From the NCBI GenBank assembly GCA_964036295.1, contig OZ038463.1:4145274-4209273 (forward strand): 64,000 nucleotides of DNA, read 5' to 3'. The stretch is from Plumapathes pennacea. Taxonomy: Eukaryota > Cnidaria > Anthozoa > Antipatharia > Myriopathidae. The notes under the pieces were generated by a model. That model ran no database searches, was not told the DNA's origin, and saw only the letters and a list, made by a program, of their open reading frames with translations. The position numbers and the translations under genes are program-made. This document shows positions 24,794 through 47,936 of the stretch, one piece after another (position 1 is the first letter of the stretch; each line of letters opens with the position of its first letter).

Positions 24794-25045
24794 GGGCGCG
24801 TTCGATTGAGTCGATTCCAGATAGGACTTGCGATACTGATTAATAAAATATTTTGCTTTGGAGCTGAATTATCTCAACATGTATCGGGAGCTGTTCAAAG
24901 TGTCCGCGCGAAGATTTTGAAAACAATCCCGAAAAAAAAAACAAACAAACAAACAAAAACAAAAAAACAAAACAGAACAGAACAAGCAAAACTTTGGATC
25001 ATTTTAGCTATTCCTATTCCGGAATACGGTCAATTGAACGCACCC
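24794..25045. mobile_element. MITE family C, copy 2
   Basis: Same termini as 6135-6355 (GGGCGCGTTCG and gaacgcaccc), flanked by TAAA on both sides, with an A-rich caaacaaaca insertion in the middle. It begins 71 bp after the stop of the PAN gene. The AATAAA at 24842-24847 inside it is the first poly(A) signal downstream of that gene. Confidence 0.7.
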
Positions 25046-25129
25046 TAAAAGTCAACCCAATACAACTTAGACAGATCGAGTATGTGTTCAAAATGCTCTA
25101 GCTTTGCAATATACATAGAGAAAAAATAA

Positions 25130-25260
25130 TATATGGGCGCGCGGAGGTATTAATTTATCTTCGAGTGTTCATCTCGATATCTTCACGAGTGAACGGTGGG
25201 AACGAACGAGTGAGACTTCGAGATAAACACGAGAAGATAAATTTTACATCTCCAAGCTTC
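25130..25260. repeat. Imperfect inverted repeat
   Basis: atttatcttcgagtg and its counterpart gagataaacacgagaagata flank a short spacer. It resembles another foldback-type element, with no homologous copy noted in the window. Confidence 0.4.
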
Positions 25261-25545
25261 CATGTATTTTATTCTGTTTTATTTCATAAACACCGGTGTG
25301 TTACAGAGGTTTCCGCCATTCAGAAGTGCGAAAACATGTAAGATCACCGCTTGGCTGATATCAACATACGTAAAAATATTGTATTTAGACGTGTGTTCAG
25401 GTACTACATTTCTCAGTGGCGGAAATCTCTATATTACACCAGAGTTTATGTAATAAATTATATAATTTTTTCTCAATCACTATAACTGTGTCGTGTTGCT
25501 TGTGTGCAGAAAGAACGCGAAAGTGTTAATAAAACGTTTGTTTTA

Positions 25546-25755
25546 TTAACACTTTCACTCCCAAGAGTGATCAACTTCAATTTTCTCTTTCAGTCTCCCA
25601 CCAGAGATATATCATAAAGTATGGAGAATTTGGCATTTGATACCTTGCACAATTGACAGCTGATTAAAAGATCAATTCTCATTTCATCACTTATACAATT
25701 TTGTATTTTATGGTTGGGAAAATTTGTATTTTGAGCTTGGAAGTGAAAGGGTTAA
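25546..25755. mobile_element. MITE family F, copy 1 (TTAAC...GTTAA)
   Basis: The ends are ttaacactttcactcccaa and agtgaaagggttaa, in inverted orientation. The interior contains gagtgatcaactt and agatatatcata, which recur in the copy at 57377-57579. No coding capacity. Confidence 0.65.
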
Positions 25756-25809
25756 GTAAAAACGTGATATTTATTACTTAATTCTTCATTTACAAATATA
25801 TTAATCCAG

Positions 25810-25911
25810 AATCCAGGAAAATGCAGCCGTCAGGAGAAGCTGCTTGGATGTGACTATAGCAACACAACAGCTATAACACGCTGTTCTTGGTACCCCGAAG
25901 GTCCCCTGTGA
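25810..25911 (+). other. Orphan Cys-containing terminal-exon candidate
   Basis: After an AG at 25808-25809 an open frame runs 33 codons to a TGA at 25909-25911. It reads as a small Cys-bearing peptide (NPGKCSRQEKLLGCDYS, then RCSWYPEGPL). No donor upstream could be linked to it and I do not recognise the family. It might be an alternative 3' exon of the PAN gene at 20282-24722, a remnant, or chance. Confidence 0.22.
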
Positions 25912-26305
25912 TTTGATTTGATAAACTGTATATTTAAAACGTAGCTATGTAAGTTACATCAAATCCGCGGATACCATTAAAGTTCAACAGACCAATAAGC
26001 TCCAATAAACTAACTAAAAACCGTTTGATGGGTCTTGTTACTGTTTGTACCTATACGTAATACATACACAAAAACCATTGCAAATTGTACAGCTCCGAAG
26101 TTGTTTATATAATCCTCAAACACGTCCTATGATCAAGAATCTACGTCGTTCGATGAGTTCTAGATACTTCCCGAGAAGTCTCAACGTACCCGCAACTATT
26201 CACGCCCCATAAGCACACTGTTTTTTTGTAATTTTCGCAATTCAGTTACATTTCAAGTCCGTATTTCGATGACTTGCTGGTGTCGGGTACATTTAGTGTC
26301 TAGGG

Positions 26306-26453
26306 CCCGGTTGTTCAAAGAGTGTATAGCACTATTCGCCGGATAAATCACTATCCAGTGGATAGAATTAACCATTAAGCTTAATTCAGTCAACTGGATA
26401 AGAATTTATCCTGTGGATAGTGCTATCCACTCTTTGAACAACCTGGCCCAGCT
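26306..26453. repeat. Palindromic repeat family D, copy 1
   Basis: Imperfect inverted repeat with outer ends ggttgttcaaagagtg and cactctttgaacaacc and inner words atccagtggatag and tatcctgtggatag. A partial copy occurs at 63271-63391. Confidence 0.75.
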
Positions 26454-26839
26454 CGCGACATCGAATCGAAGCTTTGTAGTCAGAGTCCATAGAGTCCAAA
26501 TTGACCTTCGTCTTTTGAGCTTTAGTCTCTTTCCTAAGCCAAAACTTTTATTGCCATGTTTCCTCTAACTCGGTGCCGATCTGGAAGGTCTGTAGGCGAA
26601 GAAACCACGACCGTGAGATCAATCTACCATGTGTTCTGGCCGCCATGTTTTGTTATGTTAGTTCCTAGTCCTCTTCGGTTTTAAGTAAGGGCGACCTGAC
26701 TGTTCTGGTAGGAGCAAGGAAGGATTTTGTAGACTTTTTGCCGATTTGCAGGAGAGTCATACCCGAGTTCAAAGGTAATTTTAACAGACTTTTACAGTAA
26801 TTCGCAACAGAAGATCCAGTGTAATGCTTACGAGATATA

Positions 26840-27008
26840 CAGCCAAACACCGCTATTTCGAAGTCGCACGGGACAGAAGGTTCGAGATAGCGGGGTTTCG
26901 AAATAACCGATAAGAAATAACTGAAAAAATTATCCAAGGGGATTCGGCTTGACTTCGAAATAACGGGGACTTCGAATTAACCGAGTTCGAAATAGCGAGG
27001 TTCGACTG
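26840..27008. mobile_element. MITE with TA target sites
   Basis: The left end, CAGCCAAACACCGCTATTTC, and the right end, gaaatagcgaggttcgactg, are inverted relatives, each flanked by TA. Inner words such as ttcgaaataaccga are repeated. Fits a short non-autonomous Tc1/mariner-type element. Confidence 0.65.
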
Positions 27009-27183
27009 TATTTCTAGGTTTGTCCACCTATTTCAATCAGAATTACGTAAGCTGCCATTTTGTTGACAATATGGTCGTTATTTCCACTCGAGCAGTCAAA
27101 CCTAGCAGTTTCCCAACGTTTCCACAATATCAGTTGTAGTATTTCGAATCTAAAATTGATAGGCGCTGTTTGTGATGTAGAGT

Positions 27184-27206
27184 TATGGTTAGGGTTAGGG
27201 TTATGG
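27184..27206 (+). repeat. Interstitial telomere-like TTAGGG tract
   Basis: Three to four imperfect units (tatggttagggttagggtta). Too short and degenerate to indicate a chromosome end. Confidence 0.5.
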
Positions 27207-27699
27207 TTAAGATAGCCGCTGACTTTGGCGTCCAGGCTAAACATTTCCAACATTTCTCGGGAAGCGAATTCCCACATAAAGATGGTGAGCCCCTCGCGCA
27301 GTCTGATATTGTTATGTCAGTGGTTGCCCCACTGTATTAATCTAGCCAGGCTTGAAGCAGGGGTACTTCCCACGCTGTTATGGTTTCTGTGTTTGTGTTC
27401 GGTATCAGCGCTCCAAAATATATTTTAAAAAAAGTATGATCTGTGAATGACTGGTACCAGCGAACCCCTTGACAACGAAGGCGACTTCGGCAAAGCATTA
27501 GACATTTTAGTGAACCATTCCCGGTGATAATTTATTTGTGTCCGGTGACTACTTGAGCCGGACACAAATAAACTGTTCAACAAATAGACTATTCAAGTTT
27601 CTACAGCAAAACGTGGTGGGCGATGTGTGCATCGAAAGAGATTACGGCTACGGCTTTTTGGATGGGACCACATTGATTTGTACATGTATACGGCTTGTA

Positions 27700-27985
27700 C
27701 GGATGTCTTAATAGCCAGAATACTGCACAATGTGCTGGTAAGCTGAAGCCACAGAATAGGGCACAAAGGCCACGGTGGTAGCGGGCATTACCCCTTGATC
27801 TACCAAAAAAAAAAAAAAAAATGTGAGCCCAAGTAATAGCAGCCATGGACAGCTGTTTCGGCCTTATTAGGCCTCGTCAGCGTGGCATAGCTATACTTGG
27901 GCTCGGGTTCCCACATTACTGCACAATGTGCTGGTAAGCTGAAGCTACAGAATAGGGCACAAAGGCCACGGTCTTAATAGCCAGT
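27700..27985. repeat. Direct repeats flanking a repeat-like core
   Basis: A roughly 56-bp segment (tactgcacaatgtgctggta...) occurs at 27720-27775 and again at 27917-27972 with about one mismatch. Between them lie an A17 tract (27805-27821) and a palindromic ggccttattaggcc core. The word gtcttaatagcca also appears outside both copies. This looks like a local duplication around an inserted element, type unknown. Confidence 0.55.
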
Positions 27986-28248
27986 TTTTAAGTCACATGT
28001 TAGCTTGCCGTTAAAGGCTCTGCCTTAGGATTAGGGTTAGGATGAGTAGGATTTTTCGACCCTTTTTCAGACTTTGTATACTTGAAAAACTTCACCCTAT
28101 TTCTGCAGACCAAATACTAAAAGATGCAAAATCTTCTACCTTATCTAAGGCAAGAAAGACAAGATCAATCACCTTATACAGACTTAAAAAAATGTTTGAA
28201 AATGATACGGTTTATGAGGTGGTGCATGCAGTATATAGCTTATGATGG

Positions 28249-28292
28249 GACCCTCCCCCTCCCCCTCCCCCTCCCCCTCCCCTTCCCCCTCC
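28249..28292 (+). repeat. (CCCTCC)n microsatellite
   Basis: Seven or so units of ccctcc, nearly perfect. Confidence 0.85.
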
Positions 28293-28634
28293 TGGATTTT
28301 TTTCTCCAATTCGCGTTAATTTTAGTCACAATTAATTAACACGAAGCGTTCATTTTCTTTAAAATGTTATTATATGCACGTTTCAATCAAAACGCTTTAG
28401 GAACGTAGATATTTCTGCTTTAATTCCTTCTTGATACATGCTATTTCACTCAGATGTGACGTCTTTTACCACCGCACTTCTGTCAGTTTCTGTAAGTTAT
28501 TACTGTTGAGGAGCGACCGCTGACTTAATATAAATAGATTGCGGGGTACTTCCCACGCTTCCAAAGGGGGCCACCATCCTTATGTGGGAATTTGCTTCCC
28601 AAATTTCTTCTGATAAACATTGCGCTCATGCATT

Positions 28635-28953
<319 letters not shown>

Positions 28954-29002
28954 ATTTTTCGACGGTACACATGCAATATTTTGGACTAAATTCTTACGCA
29001 TC

Positions 29003-41431
<12,429 letters not shown>

Positions 41432-41473
41432 CGTGTCCAGACTTTAATGTGACTTGTACATTCAGGATGGTAC

Positions 41474-41482
41474 CCTTAAATA
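41474..41482 (-). promoter_or_regulatory. Possible TATA box of the chimeric gene
   Basis: GTATTTAAG on the minus strand lies about 43-50 bp upstream of the ATG at 41431. Its spacing is similar to the TATA of the first astacin gene, but the match is weaker. Confidence 0.4.
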
Positions 41483-41483
41483 C

Positions 41484-42909
41484 CTTTATTGCGCATGACT
41501 GAAGGTTCCGCTCAACGCCGAACCGCTTGTGACTTTAGCACCTGGTCAGTTGAACAACTACAGCAGGCTTATGCTCTTTTAACAAGTTCTTTTAATCTTA
41601 ATGCGTTCAGCACCTATGCGTTGACACATCGATGGGGTGCAGTGCGTCCTTGAATTGGAAAAGCGACAAAACAAGTAGAGATAATCTTGAAAAACCTGTT
41701 CTACAGAAAACTAGATTGACTGCGTCGGCGTCGAGAAATACATATAAAACACAAATAATTCTTTCACGGCGTCCATTTTTCACACATGTACCCTTAGTCA
41801 ATTCAAGTTAAAGATAATCTCGAATAAATACAGCAGGATTATGCGTTTGTCGACGTAGTCTACGTAGTCTTGGTGCCTAATGCATTCGGCACCTATATCA
41901 CTTTAACACTTTGGCTTTCAGGTGTCCGCTTTGACTTAGAAAATCGACACGCCTGCTTTTACAACGACAAACCAATTTACTAAGTACAAAGATAAGAGAG
42001 GCATAATGGAGTTGTTCTGTTTTGACTTCATCCAGTGCATCCATTCAGTGTCATTTCGATCTATTTGTGTCAATCTTTTTGACATACCGAGCATTTAGCA
42101 AGTCACTGCATGCATGCACGTGAAGATTACATAGTCTATTGAGACTGTCAAGTGACTCCTAGACAGCTAAAACAACATTTTTTATAGTGTTTGTTCACCA
42201 GAAACACCTGATATACAATACTAGCTTTTCTCGCCATTGTTCTGCTGTGTACGGAATTATGCTTAAGTAACTGAGAAACTTCAGATAAAAGAAAACAAAT
42301 GAAAATTTACTGAACTAGTACTGAAATCTCGCCTCTGGTATACAGAGAATGGGCGACATTCCGTACACACTTTGGAACCAAAATGCCTTTCAGAAAAATA
42401 TTTGGGGCAGGTGTCGACAACTTAAAACAAGAGTCAATTTTCTCCCGAGAGATTTATGGAAACTGTATATTGAATTATGGAATATGTCAGATAATAAACA
42501 CGACCTTCTTCATTTTAAAGAATCAGAAAAGTTTGGATCAGGATCTACAGTTTAGCCGTCTTAGGATGAAGACTAACTCTTACAGGACTACTTCCGGGAA
42601 ACCTATAAAAATGCTCAAACATGTTTCAAAAACGCCGAAGAAAATACTATAATTAATAATCGAATAAACTGTGTTCAGCAGTAGAATCATCAATATTGAT
42701 TTCTGTTACGTTTCATCTTTTAATAATTGACAATGCATTTCCGCCAAAGAAATGTTAAAAAGGTGGATAAAGTGCATGTAAGAAATAGTACGTTTTTGGT
42801 CAAACAATGCCCCTGCATGTATTTAAATATTCTTTAAGACGAACCAATTGAATTATTTACATTTTTTTTATAAATGTAAGAGTGAAGGCCGTTAAATGCC
42901 CAACAACCG

Positions 42910-42910
<1 letters not shown>
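41484..42910. other. Intergenic, nothing recognised
   Basis: Intergenic DNA between the divergent 5' side of the chimeric gene and the 3' end of the next PAN/EGF gene. Short open frames such as 42349-42555 have no recognisable features. Confidence 0.35.

Positions 42911-42944
<34 letters not shown>
42911..42944 (+). repeat. Poly(T) tract abutting a stop codon
   Basis: About 34 T on the plus strand, which is an A-run on the coding strand starting 6 bases after the TAA of the gene ending at 42950. Confidence 0.9.
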
Positions 42945-42945
<1 letters not shown>

Positions 42946-42949
42946 TCAT

Positions 42950-45900
42950 TTACTGCACAAAAATGTAACCAGTGGTCGCGGTGTCCTTATTGCCATTATC
43001 TCCACTAAAACGTGCGCGGTTTCCGCACGAGTATGACCGATAACCTGAACCGAAGCCAATGAACGAGTCGGTTGTAATGCAGTTGGCCTCTTGGTTTCCA
43101 ATAATTCCAATTCTAGTCCTGCACGCAGAGCTACCACTAGACTCGCTGTTAAATCCTTCTTTGCCGCAGTTTGTCTGTAAAGACGACTCTGCGATCAGAG
43201 ATTTCCATACGTTTCGACCAAGTGACGTTGATCTGAATTTCCCGTCGGCAATGAGTGAGTACAGTGAACTGGCTTGTTTGTGCAGCAGAATAAACCTCGT
43301 GTCTTCCCCAACTTTCATTCCCAGACAGAGTTTGGTAAATGGCGTGTTCCAATAGGTCGGGAGTTTGGTTTCTTGATTGTCCAGTCCCGTGGTACCCCCT
43401 TGAAGGTTGTAGGTGTTCTTGTTTCTCCAGTAGGCAGAGCCATAACAGAATGTGGACTGTGTTTGGAAAATAATGCAATTCACTAATTGCCCTTGTTGCT
43501 CCAATAGGCAGAATTATAAGAAAATGTGAACTGTTATTAAATCTATGCATGAACATTGGGGGCAATGAATTCCGTATGCAGAAGAGATTGCTGGATCATA
43601 ACGCGTTTTTGAATCGAACATCGTTTTCAGTTTTCGGCCTGAAGCCATACCCAGTATACTTTACATTAAAACATTAAATATTTGCCGAATAAGGAAAGGA
43701 AAGATTATTTCGCACATAATAAACAAGTACTGATCGAGAGCTTCGTAATGATTACACGGAGGCGCACTTTTTTCTTTCTGAGGAAGATCTTCGTTTAGGC
43801 TCGTTTATACTGCATCCCTGCGTTTACAACAGAGTGTACTAAAATTAAACAAAAAACAATCATTTCGGTTTGTTCAAAAATCAGTTATCTGAATGAAAGC
43901 TATATTGTCCTGCGTTTTGTCTGGAAGAAATCTATAATGTTGACACTTTCAATTTATTCCTCTTGCCACCGTTTTCTCTGTAAGAATATTACGCTTCATT
44001 AATAGAACGATCCACGTGCACTGCGCATGCCCGTTCGAGCTTATTTGGCTATGTGGTATAGTGACACAATATAAAAGCTTCGTTACCTTTGAGCCGTCGA
44101 TCTTCATGACCAGTGTCCACCCTCCCCCACCGCAAGTTGCCAGGTTCGTCATGTGACAGAATATGGAAGTTTTGCCGCTGTCCATTTCAAGCATATAAGC
44201 TTTGTCTCTTCTCTCCCTGTTTTAAATCAATAACTTAAGTTAAGAAGGACGGGGTGAGGATGCATTCAGCTGCCAGATATGAAGTGCCCGTAACTTGTTC
44301 AGTTTAAACCTTTGTTAGTATTAGAATATAAGCTGTATTTTTTTTAAGCTGAGCAATAAAAGAAAACTAAAGCTTTTGCATGCACATGCATATTACTGAA
44401 ATAACTATGAATAAGTAAATATACAACCTTATAGATATACAAATGCAAACTAAGATATTATGGCCGCACCGCTAAATGTACTAAGAAGATACAAATTTAA
44501 AAAATAAACAGATTGATAATGTTTCTTACTAGCGGGAATCCCCATAAAATACGGGAAAGTGTTTAATGCAATTTCCAATTTGTTTTTACTTTTCTCAGCT
44601 GGGAAGCGTCATGCAGTGACTCTGAACCAAGAAGATATCGAAATAAAAACCAAGAGAAAGCTATTTTATGATGATGCACAATAAACACTACCCTAAATTC
44701 AGAAAGTGAAGACATTTCAATCCGGTTATGAGCACACGCACAAATGAGGCAGCGGGTGCTTAATGTGTTACATTATGTAGATTATACAAAAACGAGTGTT
44801 TTACTAGAAAACAGACCACTCGTAAAATTCATACGGAAGTACATCCGGGACCCGAGTACGTATTTTCAGTATCCTCACCAGTGAGGATATTGATGACAGT
44901 CTGGAGAGCGGGAAATGTGGTCTATTTTCAAGTAAATAACTTGTTCAACCTATATAGTAATATAAGAACGTTACACGGTGGCTTTAAGGTGTGAACTATA
45001 TTTTCTACTCACTCGGTGTACTCGCCATTCGTAGAATATTGTTTTCGCACCGCCGTGTAATGTCCTTTACTATGTCAATTACTTACCCCTCGTGTTCGTA
45101 TATTGCTTTGCATGAAGTCGGGTATTTAACTGTTAGAGTGTACAAAGAGAGCGTTTATCATTCGGTGCACCATATTTTAGAAAAAGAAAATAACTACAGA
45201 TGGGATATAAGAGAGATCCACGTGTTTAAGTAAACTACGGTGATCAATTGAGAATTAAACCGAAAATAATATCTAATGTTTGCGTCAGATTTTCTATACA
45301 CTAACGACGGCTGGATGTACTTTTGTGTCAACGTATGTTTGCAAAAAAAGAAAGTGAAGAAGAAGAACACATAACAGCAAAATTATATGACTTGCTTACG
45401 CGATCTATCCTTAAACATGATTGACAGAATCAGGTATTATTATTGAAGACTGGGTATTCTACGGCACGTTTAAGTTAAGAAAACTAAACCTCCGCACCAA
45501 CATAAGCAATATACTAACTGTACAAATATTTTACTTACCTTCACAGAATTTCCCAATGTAATCGCTGGTGCAAGCACACGAAAACTCATTGTTGTTATAC
45601 AAATCAATACACGTCCCTCCGTTTTGACACGGTCTTTGCGAACAAGGAGACTGCGGAGACCACAAGGGAAATTTGAGTAATTTTATATAATTAAAGTTCT
45701 TTGCATGGCCGGGTAAAAATTAGATCTGCCTTGTGGATGAATACAATTATTGCATGAAACAATGCCATATGTATAATTTTTTCTTTATCGAAATACGCTT
45801 TGTATATATGGATCCCATCTCGTTCAAAATCGAGCAATAATTGAGGCCAATAAATATAATTTTTAATAAAATAATGCATTATTTGTATCGGCTCTGTGGA

Positions 45901-46395
45901 TGAAACGGAAAAGAAGTGAGCTCAGTATAGCTTGATCAAATGTGAAGTTTACCGTTTCATAATAAAATTGTATCAGATGAAACTACTTACAAAAACTAGA
46001 TAAACTAGCACTAACAAACTTACCAGAATACTGAAGTGATCGAAATCTTCGTTTGGTAAGAAGTCAGCGGAGTTCCTGTATTTGTCACTGGACAGCATTT
46101 CACATCGGTGTTTTCTGCCTTTACCAGAACTTCTCTGAAAATTGTAGGACAAACACCAAGCCAACCTGGTGCAGGCGAAGCTACAATCCATAGACGAGTC
46201 TTGCATTGTTGTGAGGTTCTTCATCGATGGCAAGGAAAGTGAATGCATCTCATGCCTCTCAAAGTACGCAGATGATACCCCTGTGTTTTGGTCACGTTTA
46301 ACATTTCTCCAGACAACAGGCTCCCATGAATACGAAAGATGGATGAGAACATTTAACAAGAGCAGTGCCGCAAAGGCATTATAGAAATTCCCCAT
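42950..46395 (-). CDS. PAN-EGF-fibrinogen-like secreted protein, copy 1
   Basis: Exons: 46024-46395, 45539-45650, 45087-45129, 44087-44216, 42950-43456; total 1164 nt, 387 aa, stop TAA. The N-terminus is a signal peptide (NAFAALLLLNVLIHLSYS). Exon 1 carries a PAN-like domain (CTRLAWCLSYNFQ). Exon 2 is one EGF domain (CQNGGTC, then FSCACTSDYIGKFCE). Exon 3 is a short joiner (VKYPTSCKAIYEH). Exons 4-5 form a divergent fibrinogen-like domain (CHMTNLATCGGGGWTLVMK, YWNTPFTKLCLGM, GYIFVQ). Exon lengths match the three neighbouring minus-strand genes, so these are tandem duplicates. Similarity to coral skeletal organic matrix protein 5 is from memory; secretion is inferred, function unknown. Confidence 0.87.
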
Positions 46396-47663
46396 GTTGG
46401 GTCACTCTGTTCCGGTTAATACAGTCGATGATGAACCTCTTAATAATTCAGTATTTTAATTTAGCTATAGGCCAAAGGGTTAATTCAGATTTGTAATTTT
46501 GTTTTCGATTGTTAAATAATGTATGAAATAAAATGGTCCTTGTTGTAAGGTTTAAACCTTTCCTGTCAGAAGCAAATTCAACTAAAACATGAAAAAATCC
46601 AAACACCTGTGAACTGTAAAATATACTAAACAATTCTAAACGAGTGCGATGAAACATTCTGAATCTAAAGTCCAATTTGGGCGGATTACATTTTCTTTTC
46701 GCCTTGAAATTTAATTTAGGAAGACAATCATAGCACAGTTGAAGTTGTTTAAACAATAAAACTCTTTGACTCAACATCAAGAGGATTGGCGGAGAGTTAA
46801 CTTTTCGAACAATGGCCTGGTCTGTCGTTTAGCGACCTCGCAGTAGGGATTTAAAGTGAGTTCAAATAATTCAGAATTTGCAGTTGAGTCGCCAGAATAA
46901 CTCATATCCCAATGAGTTACATCTTATTTCTCTGGGTTATTCTAGCGTTGAAACTAAGTAAACTGCTTTTAGAATTTATCTATATTCAAGAATTGAGTTA
47001 TGGATGCACGCGGAAAGTTGGGAGAGAAGTTGCTCGAGGCGTAGCCGAGCTACGAGCTATGAGCTAGCTTCACGAGTGCTCTCACACCTTCCCAAGGGCA
47101 TCCATAAACTCAATAGACGCACAGCTAAAAGCATGAACCAATTCCAATCAAAACGTGGTTTATATGGTGACTATGTTATAACAATAATTCTAGTTCACTT
47201 AATATTAACTATTACTTATTACTATTGTTAAATTATTATTATTTATTGTTTTGTTTAGAATGGACCTCTTTCAACTCAACGGCAGAAACGCTGCCTTATA
47301 TTTATAAGAGCATTCGGCCACCATGCATGTCGCGAAGTGGGGTGGCGTTTTTTTAAACCGGTAAGAAAACACTACTGCACTTTTTGAGCCCTGGGGATAC
47401 ATATTAGAAGTTTGGATCAAATTCAAAAAGTGTAACCACATATTTATAACTTTGATCATAAACTGGGTATGGTAAACTGATTTAAAAAATGCCAAAAATG
47501 AGTACAGGTCTCGGTTCAAATTTCTGGTGCTTTGCTCCGATGGTATAACACGTCAGATTTAACCACGCGCTAGAGATTAAGTGTCGTGCTTTCCATAATA
47601 TTTTCATTCAGTTAATTTTATCAACCTTTTGTTGCTCTAAGAAAATCTCCGGCTGACATTTAA
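46396..47663. other. Intergenic, nothing recognised
   Basis: No supported gene. A minus-strand open frame at 46448-46780 lacks homology and splice support. Confidence 0.35.
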
Positions 47664-47924
47664 AGAGACCCTCTCACCGTAGATATTTTGCGCGCCCATG
47701 TTTATATTTACACCTGGAGCTTGACTTTCCTGAGGCGCCCACGTTATGACTAATTGATCTGACTGTCGCAGCTTGCCGTATTCAATACACTTTCTGAGTT
47801 TGTGCTGATTCATTTTGCGATAATGCGCAGAAAAAAAGCACGAGAATCCGCCATTTTCGTATGATACGAAAAGGGGCGCCGTTAGTAACTGGGCGCGCAA
47901 AGCATCTACGGTGAGAGGGTCTCT
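47664..47924. mobile_element. piggyBac-type MITE with TTAA target duplication
   Basis: Terminal inverted repeats start agagaccctctcaccgtaga and end with its reverse complement, with subterminal ttgcgcgccc matched by gggcgcgcaa. TTAA flanks both ends (47660-47663 and 47925-47928). It begins 9 bp beyond the stop codon of the gene ending at 47937, so it lies in that gene's 3' UTR. Confidence 0.8.
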
Positions 47925-47936
47925 TTAAGATCGTAT

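Noticed and set aside
27184..27206. Telomere or chromosome end
   Set aside because: Only a few imperfect TTAGGG units inside ordinary sequence.
43059..43355. Long plus-strand frames opposite the fibrinogen-like exons (also at 48130, 54250, 59518)
   Set aside because: Antisense shadows of conserved minus-strand exons; they recur only because the real exons are paralogous.
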